Shown: positions 29,602 to 39,029 of the stretch, piece after piece | How positions within the stretch are numbered: the first letter of the stretch is position 1 | Layout of the letters: each line of letters opens with the position of its first letter | From: Lysobacterales bacterium | GTDB lineage: Bacteria; Pseudomonadota; Gammaproteobacteria; Xanthomonadales; Xanthomonadaceae | Assembly (NCBI GenBank): GCA_017302035.1 | Contig: JAFLEA010000009.1 | Coordinates: 1 to 64,000 of the forward strand | DNA: 64,000 nt | Direction: 5' to 3' | Made by a program: the position numbers and the translations under genes | The notes under the pieces: model-generated | Database searches by the model: none | What the model was told of the DNA's origin: nothing | The model's input: only the letters and a program-made list of their open reading frames with translations

Positions 29602-31698
29602 GTGGCAAAAATCACCAAAACCTTCCAGTACGGCAAGCACACCGTGACCCTGGAGACGGGCGAAGTCGCCCGCCAGGCCAGCGGTGCGGTCATCGTGAAG
29701 ATGGACGACACCGTGCTGCTGGTCAGCGCCGTCGCCGCCAAGACCGCGCGCGAAGGCCAGGACTTCTTCCCGCTCACCGTTGACTACCAGGAGAAGTTCT
29801 ACGCCGGCGGCCGCATCCCCGGTGGCTTCTTCAAGCGCGAGGGCCGGCCGACCGAGAAGGAAACGCTGATTTCGCGCCTGATCGACCGTCCGATCCGCCC
29901 GCTGTTCCCGGAGGACTACAAGAACGAAGTCCAGATCATCGCCACCGTCATGTCGCTGAACCCGGAAATCGACGGCGACGTCCCGGCGATGATCGGTGCC
30001 TCGGCGGCGCTGGCGCTGGCCGGCACCCCGTTCAAGGGCCCGATCGGCGCAGCCAAGGTCGGCTACAAGGACGGCCAGTACATCCTCAACCCGACCGCTT
30101 CGGAGCTGAAGGAATCGCAGCTGGAACTGGTCGTGGCCGGCACCGCCAATGCCGTGCTGATGGTCGAGTCCGAGGCGGCGCTGCTGTCCGAGGAAGTGAT
30201 GCTGGGCGCGGTCACCTTCGGCCACCGCGAACTGCAGAAGGTGATCCTCGCGATCAACGAACTGGTCGTCGAGGCCGGCACCAAGCCGAGCAGCTGGGTC
30301 GCCCCGGCCAAGAACGAGGCGCTGATCTCGGCGCTGAAGGAAGCCGTCGGCAGCCGCCTGGCCGAGGCCTTCCAGGTCCGCGACAAGCTGCAGCGCCGCG
30401 ATGCCATCGCCGCGATCAAGAAGGACGTGGTCGAGCAGCTGGCCGGCCGCGTCGCCGCCGAGGGCTGGAACCCGGCCGAACTGTCCAAGGAGTTCGGCGA
30501 GCTCGAGTACCGCACCATGCGCGACTCGGTGCTGGATACCAAGATCCGCATCGACGGCCGTGCGCTGGACACCGTGCGCCCGATCAGCGTGAAGACCGGC
30601 GTGCTGCCGCGTACCCACGGCTCGGCCATGTTCACCCGTGGCGAGACCCAGGCGATCGTGGTCACCACCCTGGGCACCGCCCGCGATGGCCAGATCATCG
30701 ATGCGGTCAGCGGCGAGTACAAGGAAAACTTCCTGTTCCATTACAACTTCCCGCCGTATTCGGTGGGCGAATGCGGCCGCTTCGGCGCGCCCAAGCGCCG
30801 CGAGATCGGCCACGGCCGCCTGGCCAAGCGCGGCGTGCTGGCGGTGATGCCGACCCTGGAGTCGTTCCCGTACACCATCCGCGTGGTCTCGGAGATCACC
30901 GAGTCGAACGGTTCCTCGTCGATGGCTTCGGTCTGCGGCAGCTCGCTGGCGCTGATGGATGCCGGCGTGCCGGTGAAGGCTCCGGTGGCGGGCATCGCCA
31001 TGGGCCTGGTGAAGGAGGACGACCGCTTCGTGGTGCTGTCCGACATCCTCGGCGACGAGGACCACCTGGGCGACATGGACTTCAAGGTGGCCGGCACCTC
31101 CGAGGGCGTGTCCGCGCTGCAGATGGACATCAAGATCGAGGGCATCACCGAGGAAATCATGAAGCAGGCGCTGGAGCAGGCCAAGGCCGGCCGCCTGCAC
31201 ATCCTGGGCGAGATGGCCAAGGGCCTGACCGCGCCGCGCGCCGAGCTGAGCGAGTACGCACCGCGCCTGCTGACCATCAAGATCCACCCGGACAAGATCC
31301 GCGAGGTGATCGGCAAGGGCGGCGCCACGATCCAGGGCATCACCAAGGAAACCGGCACCCAGATCGACATCCAGGACGACGGCACCATCGTCATCGCCTC
31401 GGTCAATGCCGCTGCCGCCCAGGCGGCCAAGGCGCGGATCGAGCAGATCACCTCGGACGTGGAGCCGGGCCGGATCTACGAGGGCAAGGTCGCCAAGATC
31501 ATGGACTTCGGTGCGTTCGTGACCATCCTGCCGGGCAAGGACGGCCTGGTGCACGTGTCGCAGATCTCCAACGACCGCGTCGAGAAGGTCAGCGACGCGC
31601 TGAAGGAAGGCGACGTGGTCAAGGTCAAGGTGCTGGAAGTCGACAAGCAGGGCCGCATCCGCCTGTCGATCAAGGCGGTGGAGGAGGGCGAGGGCTGA
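29602..31698 (+). CDS. pnp: Polyribonucleotide nucleotidyltransferase
   Basis: A 698-residue phosphorolytic 3'-5' exoribonuclease, trimeric and part of the RNA degradosome in many proteobacteria. Two RNase PH domains (about 10-215 and 305-540) flank a helical domain, followed by KH ([20 protein letters not shown]) and S1 ([20 protein letters not shown]). The active-site region [20 protein letters not shown] with its downstream DxxGDMDFK is present. The GTG start at 29602 has AAGGAA five bases upstream. The C-terminus ends right after S1. Confidence 0.97.
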   Translation: MAKITKTFQYGKHTVTLETGEVARQASGAVIVKMDDTVLLVSAVAAKTAREGQDFFPLTVDYQEKFYAGGRIPGGFFKREGRPTEKETLISRLIDRPIRPLFPEDYKNEVQIIATVMSLNPEIDGDVPAMIGASAALALAGTPFKGPIGAAKVGYKDGQYILNPTASELKESQLELVVAGTANAVLMVESEAALLSEEVMLGAVTFGHRELQKVILAINELVVEAGTKPSSWVAPAKNEALISALKEAVGSRLAEAFQVRDKLQRRDAIAAIKKDVVEQLAGRVAAEGWNPAELSKEFGELEYRTMRDSVLDTKIRIDGRALDTVRPISVKTGVLPRTHGSAMFTRGETQAIVVTTLGTARDGQIIDAVSGEYKENFLFHYNFPPYSVGECGRFGAPKRREIGHGRLAKRGVLAVMPTLESFPYTIRVVSEITESNGSSSMASVCGSSLALMDAGVPVKAPVAGIAMGLVKEDDRFVVLSDILGDEDHLGDMDFKVAGTSEGVSALQMDIKIEGITEEIMKQALEQAKAGRLHILGEMAKGLTAPRAELSEYAPRLLTIKIHPDKIREVIGKGGATIQGITKETGTQIDIQDDGTIVIASVNAAAAQAAKARIEQITSDVEPGRIYEGKVAKIMDFGAFVTILPGKDGLVHVSQISNDRVEKVSDALKEGDVVKVKVLEVDKQGRIRLSIKAVEEGEG

Positions 31699-31727
31699 TC
31701 GGCCTTCACTCCCGATGCACACGGAAG

Positions 31728-31754
31728 AGCGGGCTTCGGCCCGCTTTTTCTTTG
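31728..31754 (+). terminator. Rho-independent terminator after pnp
   Basis: Stem AGCGGGC (31728-31734) and GCCCGCT (31739-31745) around a TTCG tetraloop, followed by TTTTTC and TTT. A textbook intrinsic terminator. Confidence 0.9.
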
Positions 31755-31882
31755 CGCAGTTGCGACAGCAACCATGACGACAGGAACGCGGGACGTGCCG
31801 GTTCCGGCCCGCCGACGAAGCCGGCGTTGCTGCCGCCGGGCGTTCCCGGGCTGGGTGGGCGGGCGCCCCGGCAGGCCGCAGC

Positions 31883-32626
31883 TCAGGCCGCTTCCAGCGC
31901 CTTCAGGCCGGCCAGGTCGAGGATCTCGATGCGGTAGGTGGAGGGCAGGGCGATCAGGCCGCGGGTGCGCAGGGCGGTCAGGCAGCGGCTGACGGTCTCC
32001 ACGGTCAGGCCCAGATGGTCGGCGATGTCCGCGCGCGGCATCGGCAGCGAGATCGACGGGCCAGGCGTGCCGGCGCGTTCCTGCTGGGCCGCCAGACGGA
32101 GCAGGAAGTCGGCCATGCGCTCGGTCGGGTTCATCCGTGCCAGCGACATCATCCGGTCGTGGGCCGTGTCCAGTTCGGTGCAGGCCCGTTCCAGCAGCTT
32201 GCCCTGGAGGTGCGGGAACTGCACGCCCAGGCGCTGCATCGCGTCCAGGCCGATGCGGCACAGCTCGGTGTGCGCCAGGGCCTCGATGTCGTGCGGATAG
32301 GTCGCCGCGCCGCTGAGCCCGACGAAGTCGCCGGGCATGGCGAAGCCGGAGACCTGGCGGCGGCCGTCCGCGGACAGCCGGACCAGGCGCAGTGCGCCCT
32401 GGACCACGGTGTAGACGTACCGCCGCTGTTCGCCCTGGCGCGCCAGTACCGCACCGGCCTCCAGCACCTGCAGGCTGGCGACCGTGTCCATCGCCTGCAC
32501 CTCCGCCGGCGTGAGCACGCCGCATACCGCCAGGTGGCGGATCTGGCAATGCAGGCACGGGCCGAGTGGACCGGGGGATTCGGTCGCCGGGGTCAAGCAG
32601 GGACTGTCGAACGGGGGCCAGGACAT
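31883..32626 (-). CDS. FNR-type Crp-family transcriptional regulator
   Basis: A 247-residue regulator with an N-terminal Cys-rich segment, a cyclic-nucleotide-binding-like beta-roll (about 50-140), a dimer helix and a winged helix. The recognition helix has Glu210, Ser213 and Arg214 (LTVETVSRCL), the ExxSR set of FNR that reads TTGAT half-sites. Cys24, Cys27, Cys35 and Cys123 resemble the four ligands of the FNR [4Fe-4S] cluster, but Cys27-Cys35 are eight apart where E. coli has six. So it is probably an oxygen-responsive regulator, with some doubt. ATG 32626 is my choice; an ATG at 32653 would add nine residues. It is divergent from hisS. Confidence 0.85.
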   Translation of the reverse strand: MSWPPFDSPCLTPATESPGPLGPCLHCQIRHLAVCGVLTPAEVQAMDTVASLQVLEAGAVLARQGEQRRYVYTVVQGALRLVRLSADGRRQVSGFAMPGDFVGLSGAATYPHDIEALAHTELCRIGLDAMQRLGVQFPHLQGKLLERACTELDTAHDRMMSLARMNPTERMADFLLRLAAQQERAGTPGPSISLPMPRADIADHLGLTVETVSRCLTALRTRGLIALPSTYRIEILDLAGLKALEAA

Positions 32627-32640
32627 GCGTCGGACCGAGG

Positions 32641-32656
32641 CATATGTGCCCATATG
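32641..32656. promoter_or_regulatory. Dyad upstream of the FNR-type gene
   Basis: CATATG is repeated with a four-base spacer (TGCC), giving a 16-base dyad 15 bases upstream of the regulator ATG and 77 upstream of hisS. FNR boxes also have two arms with a four-base gap, although the arms here are not TTGAT/ATCAA. Possible autoregulatory site. Confidence 0.35.
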
Positions 32657-32732
32657 ATACCGGGGCAGCGAGGCCGGGTTGGTGCGACCAAGGTAGAATC
32701 GCGGACCGAAGCGTTTCCCTGGAGTCCCCCGC

Positions 32733-34154
32733 GTGATCAGGCCCCGCACCCCGCCTGGCGTCATGGAGCTGCTGCCGCGCGAGCAGATCGCGTTCCAGCG
32801 CATGCTCGACGTCATCCGCCGCAACTATGAGCGTTTCGGTTTCCTGCCGGTGGAGACGCCGGTGTTCGAATTGTCGGACGTGCTGCTGACCAAGTCCGGC
32901 GGCGAGACCGAGCGCCAGGTGTACTTCGTCCAGTCCACCGGCGCGCTGGCCAATGCCGCTGCGGAGGCCGACAAGGGCGGCGAGGGCGGCCTGCCGGAGC
33001 TTGCTTTGCGCTTCGACCTGACCGTGCCGCTGGCCCGCTACGTGGCCGAGCACGAGCACGAGTTGAGCTTCCCGTTCCGCCGCTACCAGATGCAGCGCGT
33101 GTACCGCGGCGAGCGCGCCCAGCGCGGCCGCTTCCGCGAGTTCTACCAGTGCGACATCGACGTGATCGGCAAGGACGCGCTGGGCATCCGCCACGACGCC
33201 GAGGTGCTGGCGGTGATCCATGCGGTGTTCTCCGAACTGGGGATCGGGCAGTTCCGGGTGCAGTTGAACAACCGCAAACTGATGCGCGGTTTCTTCGAGG
33301 CCCAGGGCGTGGCCGACCCGCAGCAGCAGGCGCTGGTGCTGCGCGAGGTCGACAAGCTCGACAAGCGCGGCGCCGACTACGTGCGCGATACCCTGGCCGG
33401 TCCGGACTTCGGGCTGCCGGCCGCGGCGGTGGCGCGGATCCTGGATTTCGTTGCGGTGCGCTCCGAATCGCATCTTGACGCGCTGGCCAGGATCGATGCG
33501 GTGCTGGCCGAGGCGGGCCAAAGCGCCGGCCAGGCGCTGCGCACTGGCGCAGCCGAACTGCGCGAGGTGCTGGAACTGGTCAAGGCCCTGGGCGTGCCCG
33601 AATCGGCCTACTGCCTGAACTTCTCCATCGCCCGCGGCCTGGACTACTACACCGGCACCGTCTACGAGACCCAACTGGTCGAGCACCCGGGCATCGGTTC
33701 GATCTGCTCGGGCGGCCGCTACGACGATCTGGCCAGCCACTACACGAAATCGAAGCTGCCCGGCGTGGGCATTTCCATCGGCCTGACCCGGCTGTTCTGG
33801 CAGTTGCGCGAGGCCGGACTGGTCGAGGGCATCGCCGAGAGCAGCGTGCAGGCGATGGTCGCGCTGATGGACGACGGCCAGTTGGCCGATGCGCTGGACA
33901 TCGCCCGCCACCTGCGTGCCGGCGGCATCAACACCGAAGTGCAGATGGAGGCGCGCAAGGTCGGCAAACAGTTCCAGTACGCCTCGCGCGCCGGAATCCG
34001 CTTCGTGGTCCTGGCCGGCGAGGACGAGTTGGCACGCGGTGTGGTCGCGGTGAAGGACCTGGCGCGCGAACAGCAGTTCGAGGTGCCGCGTGCGGAGCTG
34101 GCCGGCGCGCTGCGGGTGGAACTGGAACAGGCGCGCGCGCTGGCCGGTCGCTGA
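32733..34154 (+). CDS. hisS: Histidine--tRNA ligase
   Basis: A 473-residue class II aminoacyl-tRNA synthetase charging tRNA-His. It starts [15 protein letters not shown]. Motif 2 is [29 protein letters not shown]. The His-specific loop [13 protein letters not shown] and motif 3 [12 protein letters not shown] are present. The anticodon-binding domain covers about the last 90 residues. The start is a GTG at 32733 with TGGAG eight bases upstream. The long type with [12 protein letters not shown] is common in Xanthomonadaceae. An ammonia-lyase-like gene follows 40 bases later. Confidence 0.95.
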   Translation: MIRPRTPPGVMELLPREQIAFQRMLDVIRRNYERFGFLPVETPVFELSDVLLTKSGGETERQVYFVQSTGALANAAAEADKGGEGGLPELALRFDLTVPLARYVAEHEHELSFPFRRYQMQRVYRGERAQRGRFREFYQCDIDVIGKDALGIRHDAEVLAVIHAVFSELGIGQFRVQLNNRKLMRGFFEAQGVADPQQQALVLREVDKLDKRGADYVRDTLAGPDFGLPAAAVARILDFVAVRSESHLDALARIDAVLAEAGQSAGQALRTGAAELREVLELVKALGVPESAYCLNFSIARGLDYYTGTVYETQLVEHPGIGSICSGGRYDDLASHYTKSKLPGVGISIGLTRLFWQLREAGLVEGIAESSVQAMVALMDDGQLADALDIARHLRAGGINTEVQMEARKVGKQFQYASRAGIRFVVLAGEDELARGVVAVKDLAREQQFEVPRAELAGALRVELEQARALAGR

Positions 34155-34194
34155 GGCCAATGCAACGCCAGGCACGCTACACGGAACCGAGAAC

Positions 34195-36072
34195 ATGCAG
34201 ACGATCCTCCTGGATGGACATTCCCTGACCCGCCAGCGGCTGGCCGCGGTCGCCGACGGCGCCCGGGTCGAGCTCGATCCGGGTGCGCTGGAAGCGGTGG
34301 CCCGTGCCGCCGACTTCCTCGCCGAGCAGGTGCGCCGCGAGGAACCGATCTACGGCGTGTCCACCGGCTTCGGCAGCAACGCCGACAAGTTGCTGGGCGC
34401 GTACCCGTTGCGCGACGAACTGCCCGGCGCTACGCCTTCCGGCCGCTCGCTGCACGAGGAACTGCAGCGCAACCTGATCGTCACCCATGCCGTATGCGTG
34501 GGCGAACCGATGGCGGCCGACGTGGTCCGGGCCATGCTGTGCATCCGGATCAACACCCTGCTCAAGGGCCACTCGGGGATCCGGGTGCAGACCCTGCGGG
34601 CGCTGGCCGCCATGCTCAATGCCGGGATCGTGCCGGTGGTCCCGCAGTTGGGTTCGGTCGGCGCCTCGGGCGACCTGGCGCCGTTGTCGCACCTGGCCAT
34701 CGTGCTGCTCGGCGGCGGTGAGGCGTTCTTCCAGGGCGAGCGCCTGCCCGGCGCCGAGGCGCTGCGCCGCGCCGGTCTGCAGCCGGCGGCGCTGTCCTAC
34801 AAGGAAGGCCTGGCCCTGAACAACGGCACCGCACAGATGCTGGCGATGGGGGTCTTGGCGCTGCAACGGTTGGAAAGGATGCTGGATACGGCCGACCTGG
34901 CCGCGGCGATGACCCTCGAGGCCTTCGCCGGGCGCCTGGGCGCGTTCGCCGAGGAAGTGCATGCGCTGCGCCCGCATCCGGGTCAGGTCCAGGTGGCCGC
35001 GAACCTGCGCCGGCTGCTGGCCGGTTCGACCCTGGCCGACATCGCCTACCACTTGGTGCCGAGGTTCCGGCCGTGGTTGCCCAGCAGCTGGGACACGCCC
35101 GAGGCGCGCGAACTGCGTTTCGACATCGGCTGGGACTGGGTGCCTGCGGACCAGCGCCACGGCCGCGAGAAGTTCTACCTGCGCTTCCTGCCGTTCCGCG
35201 GCGGCAAGAAGCACCAGCCGCAGGACAGCTATTCGCTGCGCTGCATCCCGCAGGTGCACGGCGCGGTGCGCGATGCCGCCGCGCAGGCCGCGCGCGTGCT
35301 CGACATCGAGCTCAACGCGGTCACCGACAACCCGCTGGTGTTCCCGGACAAGGCCGATGCCGAACACGTGGAGCAGCAGGTGATCTCCGCCGGCCATTTC
35401 CACGGCATGCCGCTGGCGCTGGTGCTGAGCTACCTGAAGGCGGCGATCCCGACCCTGGCCTCGATTTCCGAGCGCCGGCTCAACAAGCTGGTCGACCCGG
35501 CCACCAACGACGGTCTGCCGGCATTCCTGATCGGCAACGAGGACGGCACCGAATCCGGGCACATGATCGTGCAGTACACCGCCGCGGCGATCGTCAACGA
35601 CCTGGCCAGCCGTGCGCATCCAGCCTCGGTGTTCTCGGTACCGACCAGCGCCAATGCCGAGGACCACGTATCGATGGGCGCCAACGAGGCCCGGCATGTG
35701 CTGGCGATGGTCGAGGACCTGGGCAAGGTATTGGCGCTGGAGTTGTACACCTCCGCGCAGGCGCTGGACCTGCGCCGCGACATGATCAACGCGGCGCGGG
35801 CGCTGGCCCGCCGCGCCGATGCGCAGGCGCTGGCGGCGAAGGTGCAGGGCGGTCCGGCCGCCGATGCGCCGGGTCGCGAGCGATTCGTCGAGGAAGTCGA
35901 GGCGCTGCGTGCCCAGTTGGCGCAGGCCGACGCGTTCCATCCCGGCGGGGCGGTGGCCGTCGCGCACGCGCGCATTCGCGCCACCGTCCCGTTCCTGGAG
36001 CGCGACCGTGCGCTGGACGGGGAGGTCGCTGCCATGGTCGATCTGGTCGCCTCGGGGGCGCTGCTCGACTAG
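34195..36072 (+). CDS. Histidine/aromatic ammonia-lyase family protein with insertion
   Basis: A 625-residue member of the HAL/PAL/TAL family, which makes trans-cinnamate-type acids and ammonia. The MIO prosthetic-group triad Ala157-Ser158-Gly159 lies in SVGASGDLAPLSHLA, and the catalytic Tyr53 in IYGVSTGFG. THAVCVGEP at about 97-105 carries a His at the selector position, as in HAL. NNGTAQMLAM and QDSYSLRCIPQVHG are conserved. Between about residues 282 and 342, an extra segment with FDIGWDWVPADQRHGREKFY is absent from ordinary HutH (about 510 residues). Whether it degrades histidine is uncertain: no hutU, hutI or hutG lies nearby. It sits just after hisS. Confidence 0.85.
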   Translation: MQTILLDGHSLTRQRLAAVADGARVELDPGALEAVARAADFLAEQVRREEPIYGVSTGFGSNADKLLGAYPLRDELPGATPSGRSLHEELQRNLIVTHAVCVGEPMAADVVRAMLCIRINTLLKGHSGIRVQTLRALAAMLNAGIVPVVPQLGSVGASGDLAPLSHLAIVLLGGGEAFFQGERLPGAEALRRAGLQPAALSYKEGLALNNGTAQMLAMGVLALQRLERMLDTADLAAAMTLEAFAGRLGAFAEEVHALRPHPGQVQVAANLRRLLAGSTLADIAYHLVPRFRPWLPSSWDTPEARELRFDIGWDWVPADQRHGREKFYLRFLPFRGGKKHQPQDSYSLRCIPQVHGAVRDAAAQAARVLDIELNAVTDNPLVFPDKADAEHVEQQVISAGHFHGMPLALVLSYLKAAIPTLASISERRLNKLVDPATNDGLPAFLIGNEDGTESGHMIVQYTAAAIVNDLASRAHPASVFSVPTSANAEDHVSMGANEARHVLAMVEDLGKVLALELYTSAQALDLRRDMINAARALARRADAQALAAKVQGGPAADAPGRERFVEEVEALRAQLAQADAFHPGGAVAVAHARIRATVPFLERDRALDGEVAAMVDLVASGALLD

Positions 36073-36208
36073 CGGGCGATCGGCCTGAGTTCCGGTCGCC
36101 GAGCGCAAAGGGCTGACTTCGGCGTCGGAGCCGCGTTGCCCGGGCGATGCCCAATGACGCCTCTTCGACGCGGGATCGCCGCTGCCCGGGCGCAGACCAG
36201 ACGCCCCG

Positions 36209-36361
36209 TGCATCGGCGTCCTCTGCGGGCGCCATGATCCTCGCGTCTGATGGAAAGGCCAGTCCACCCTGGGCGATCCGGTGCGATGCCTGCTCCCGCG
36301 GCCGCGGCACGAGCTGACGCGGCGCCGGGCATCGCCTGCGGGGCTTGACCGGCATCGCACC
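36209..36361. repeat. Structured intergenic repeat, copy B
   Basis: The first 90 bases match 21941-22030 at 65 positions without gaps. GGTGCGATGCC (36280-36290) and GGCATCGCACC (36351-36361) form a perfect 11-bp inverted repeat around a 60-base loop, the same plan as copy A. The right arm lies between the -35 and -10 of the his promoter. Confidence 0.6.
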
Positions 36362-36372
36362 CATGGATTAAT
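36345..36372 (+). promoter_or_regulatory. Candidate promoter of the his operon
   Basis: TTGACC (36345-36350) is followed after 16 bases by ATTAAT (36367-36372). The -10 runs into the palindrome at 36370-36393, so a bound repressor would block it. Confidence 0.45.
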
Positions 36373-36393
36373 GTATTAACACGCTAATACATT
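36370..36393. promoter_or_regulatory. Palindromic operator ahead of the trpR-like/his operon
   Basis: Perfect 9-base arms AATGTATTA and TAATACATT are separated by six bases (ACACGC). The site is strikingly AT-rich for this genome and ends 16 bases before the ATG of the TrpR-like gene. Its length and symmetry suit a TrpR-type dimer, so autoregulation of the his operon by that protein is the simplest reading. Confidence 0.7.
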
Positions 36394-36409
36394 GGATCGA
36401 GCCGGGACG

Positions 36410-36766
36410 ATGAAACGACGCGGGCAGGACATCGGGGAGGAGGGCGAGGACCGGCTGGGCGCGCTGGCCGAGGCCCTGGCGTCGCTGGGCGATGCACAGG
36501 CCTGTGCGGCATTCCTGGAGGACCTGTGCACGCCGGCCGAGCTGGAGGCGATCACCGACCGCTGGCGGGTCGTGCCGTTGCTGCAGCAAGGCGTGCCCTA
36601 CCGGGAGATCCACGATCTGACCCAGGTCAGCGTCACCACGATCGGTCGGGTCGCGCGCACGTTGGAGCGCGGCACCGGGGGTTATGCGCTGGCCCTGGAG
36701 GCGGCAGCGCGTCGCGCCGTCCGTGCCGGCCGGGGTGTCGGCGCCCGCAGGAAGGCAGCGCGATGA
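36410..36766 (+). CDS. TrpR-like (YerC/YecD-type) repressor of the his operon
   Basis: A 118-residue, mostly helical protein of the TrpR superfamily, YerC/YecD branch. The core reads [43 protein letters not shown], then the recognition helix [20 protein letters not shown]. The C-terminus is Arg/Ala-rich. It is the first gene of the his operon and overlaps hisG by four bases, with a palindrome just upstream, so it probably represses histidine synthesis in response to histidine. That ligand is inferred from context. The ATG at 36410 is preferred to a TTG six codons earlier. Confidence 0.85.
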   Translation: MKRRGQDIGEEGEDRLGALAEALASLGDAQACAAFLEDLCTPAELEAITDRWRVVPLLQQGVPYREIHDLTQVSVTTIGRVARTLERGTGGYALALEAAARRAVRAGRGVGARRKAAR

Positions 36767-37686
36767 CGCCTCCATCGGGTCCGAGGCTGGGCACTGCCCC
36801 CCGCGACCGCCTGCGCATCGCGATCCAGAAGAGCGGACGCCTGGCCGAGCCGGCGCGCTCGCTGCTGGCCGCTTGCGGCCTGAGCTGGCGGGAGAGCCGC
36901 GACAGGCTGTTCTGCTACGGCGAGTCGCTGCCGGTGGACTTGCTGCTGGTCCGCGACGACGACATCCCCGGCCTGATCGCCGACGGCGTCTGTGACCTGG
37001 GCGTGGTCGGCCGCAACGAACTGGACGAACAGGCCGGAGAACGCGCGCGCAACGGCCTGCCACCCGCCTACCGCGCCCTGCGCGGCCTCGGCTTCGGCCA
37101 ATGCCGGTTGATGCTGGCGGTGCCGGAGGAATGGGAATGGACCGGTCCGGCGCAATTGCCGGGCATGCGCATCGCCACCAGCTATCCGGCGATCCTGGCC
37201 AACTGGCTGCAAGCGCGGGGCATCGACGCGCAGGTGGTGGAGCTGTCCGGCTCGGTCGAGATCGCCCCGCGCCTGGGTACGGCCGACCTGATCTGCGACC
37301 TGGTCTCCAGCGGCGCCACCCTTGCCGCCAACCACCTCAAGCCGGTGGAGAGCCTGCTCGACAGCGAGGCGGTGCTGGCCGGTCCGGCCGGCAGCTTCGA
37401 CGACGCCCGCGCCGGGTTGGCGCAGATGCTGCTGCGGCGCATGGACGGCGTGCTCCAGCTCAAGGACCGCAAGCTGCTCATGTTCAATGCCACGCGCGAG
37501 TCGTTGCCGGCGCTGGAGCGGTTGCTGGGCGACGCCGGGCCGTTGGTCCAGTTGCCCGGCGGCAACGGCGTGCTGTCGCTGCAGACGATGTGCGACGGCA
37601 CGGTCAGCTGGCAGCAACTGGAGGACCTGGAACGCGCCGGTGCGCGCGGGCTGATGGTGCTGGCGGTGGAGCGATCGCTGGCATGA
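36763..37686 (+). CDS. hisG: ATP phosphoribosyltransferase
   Basis: A 307-residue enzyme for the first, feedback-regulated step of histidine synthesis, joining ATP and PRPP. It is the long form: after the two-lobed catalytic domain ([18 protein letters not shown], and the PRPP site [19 protein letters not shown]) it has a C-terminal regulatory domain (about 220-307, with [13 protein letters not shown] and [13 protein letters not shown]) for histidine binding. It therefore does not need HisZ. It overlaps the TrpR-like gene and hisD by four bases each. Confidence 0.96.
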   Translation: MTPPSGPRLGTAPRDRLRIAIQKSGRLAEPARSLLAACGLSWRESRDRLFCYGESLPVDLLLVRDDDIPGLIADGVCDLGVVGRNELDEQAGERARNGLPPAYRALRGLGFGQCRLMLAVPEEWEWTGPAQLPGMRIATSYPAILANWLQARGIDAQVVELSGSVEIAPRLGTADLICDLVSSGATLAANHLKPVESLLDSEAVLAGPAGSFDDARAGLAQMLLRRMDGVLQLKDRKLLMFNATRESLPALERLLGDAGPLVQLPGGNGVLSLQTMCDGTVSWQQLEDLERAGARGLMVLAVERSLA

Positions 37687-39029
37687 ACACGATTCGCGCC
37701 ACCACGACAGCCACGACCGGAGCGCCTGCCTGGAATCGCCTGCGCTGGGCCGACCTGGACGCCGATGCCCGCGCGCGGGCGCTGACCCGGCCGGTGCAGG
37801 TCGTAGCCAAGGCCACCCGCGAGGCGGTGGCCGCGGTGGTCGAAGCCGTGCGCGGGCGCGGCGATGCCGCGTTGCGCGAGTTGACGGCGCGCTTCGACCG
37901 GGTCGGGCTGGAGCGCTTCGAGGTCACGGCGTCCGAATTCGCCGCAGCCGAGGCGGCGGTGGCACCGGAGCTGCGCCAGGCCATGGCCGGGGCCATGGCC
38001 CGGATCGAGGCCTTCCACCGAGCCGGCATGGCCGCCGCCTATGCGCTGGAAACCGCCCCGGGCGTGGTCTGCGAGCGCATCGTCCGGCCGGTGCCACGGG
38101 TGGGCCTCTACGTGCCGGCCGGCAGCGCGCCGCTGCCGTCCACGGCCTTGATGCTGTGCGTGCCGGCGCGCCTGGCCGGTTGCCGGGAGGTGGTGCTGTG
38201 CACGCCGCCGCGCGCCGACGGCAGCGCCGATCCAGCAGTCCTGGTGGCGGCGCGGCTGGCCGGGGTGGAACGGGTGTTCAAGCTTGGCGGCGCCCAGGCG
38301 ATCGCCGCGCTGGCCTTCGGCACGGAGAGCGTGCCCAAGGTCGACAAGATTTTCGGCCCGGGCAACGGTTACGTGGACGAGGCCAAGCGTCAGGTCGCCC
38401 AGTGCGGTGCGGTGGCGATCGACATGCCGGCCGGGCCATCGGAGGTGCTGGTGGTCGCCGACGCCGGCGCCGATCCGGCCTTCGTCGCCGCCGACCTGCT
38501 GTCGCAGGCCGAGCACGGCCCCGATTCGCAGGTGCTGCTGCTGTCCGACAGCGAGCTGTTGATCGACCGGGTCGAGGCTGAACTGGCGGCCCAGCTGGCG
38601 GCATTGCCGCGCGCCGGAATCGCGGGCCAGGCGCTGTCGGCCTCGCGGCTGATCGCGGTGGACTCGCTGGAACAGGCCCTGGCGATCAGTAACGCGTATG
38701 CGCCCGAGCACCTGATCCTGGCCCTGCGCGAGCCGCGTGCGTGGCTGGACCGGGTCGAGGCGGCTGGCTCGGTGTTCCTTGGCGACTGGACTCCGGAGGC
38801 GCTGGGCGACTACTGCAGCGGCACCAACCACGTGCTGCCGACCAATGGCGCGGCGCGGGCGTGGAGCGGGGTGGGCGTGTCCAGCTTCCAGAATTTCGTC
38901 AGCGTGCAGACGGCCAGCCGCGGGGGTGTCCTCGCCATCGGCGACTGCGCAGTGACCCTGGCCCGCGCCGAGGGGCTGGACGGGCATGCCAACGCGGTGG
39001 CGCTGCGCCTGCGCGGGGCACTGGCATGA
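37683..39029 (+). CDS. hisD: Histidinol dehydrogenase
   Basis: A 448-residue zinc enzyme that catalyses the last two oxidations, from histidinol to histidine, with NAD+. Conserved segments are [38 protein letters not shown], the active-site region [26 protein letters not shown] and [13 protein letters not shown]. The ATG at 37683 overlaps the hisG stop. Confidence 0.96.
   Translation: MNTIRATTTATTGAPAWNRLRWADLDADARARALTRPVQVVAKATREAVAAVVEAVRGRGDAALRELTARFDRVGLERFEVTASEFAAAEAAVAPELRQAMAGAMARIEAFHRAGMAAAYALETAPGVVCERIVRPVPRVGLYVPAGSAPLPSTALMLCVPARLAGCREVVLCTPPRADGSADPAVLVAARLAGVERVFKLGGAQAIAALAFGTESVPKVDKIFGPGNGYVDEAKRQVAQCGAVAIDMPAGPSEVLVVADAGADPAFVAADLLSQAEHGPDSQVLLLSDSELLIDRVEAELAAQLAALPRAGIAGQALSASRLIAVDSLEQALAISNAYAPEHLILALREPRAWLDRVEAAGSVFLGDWTPEALGDYCSGTNHVLPTNGAARAWSGVGVSSFQNFVSVQTASRGGVLAIGDCAVTLARAEGLDGHANAVALRLRGALA

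Larger units (their letters stand above)
36073..36409. other. Intergenic region ahead of the his operon
   Basis: These 337 bases hold repeat copy B (36209-36361), the his promoter and its palindromic operator. I see no leader peptide with a run of His codons and no attenuator hairpin with a T-run, so classical his attenuation looks unlikely. Confidence 0.6.

Noticed and set aside
36073-36409. A his leader peptide with attenuator
   Set aside because: No short frame with consecutive His codons and no terminator with a T-run is present ahead of the operon.
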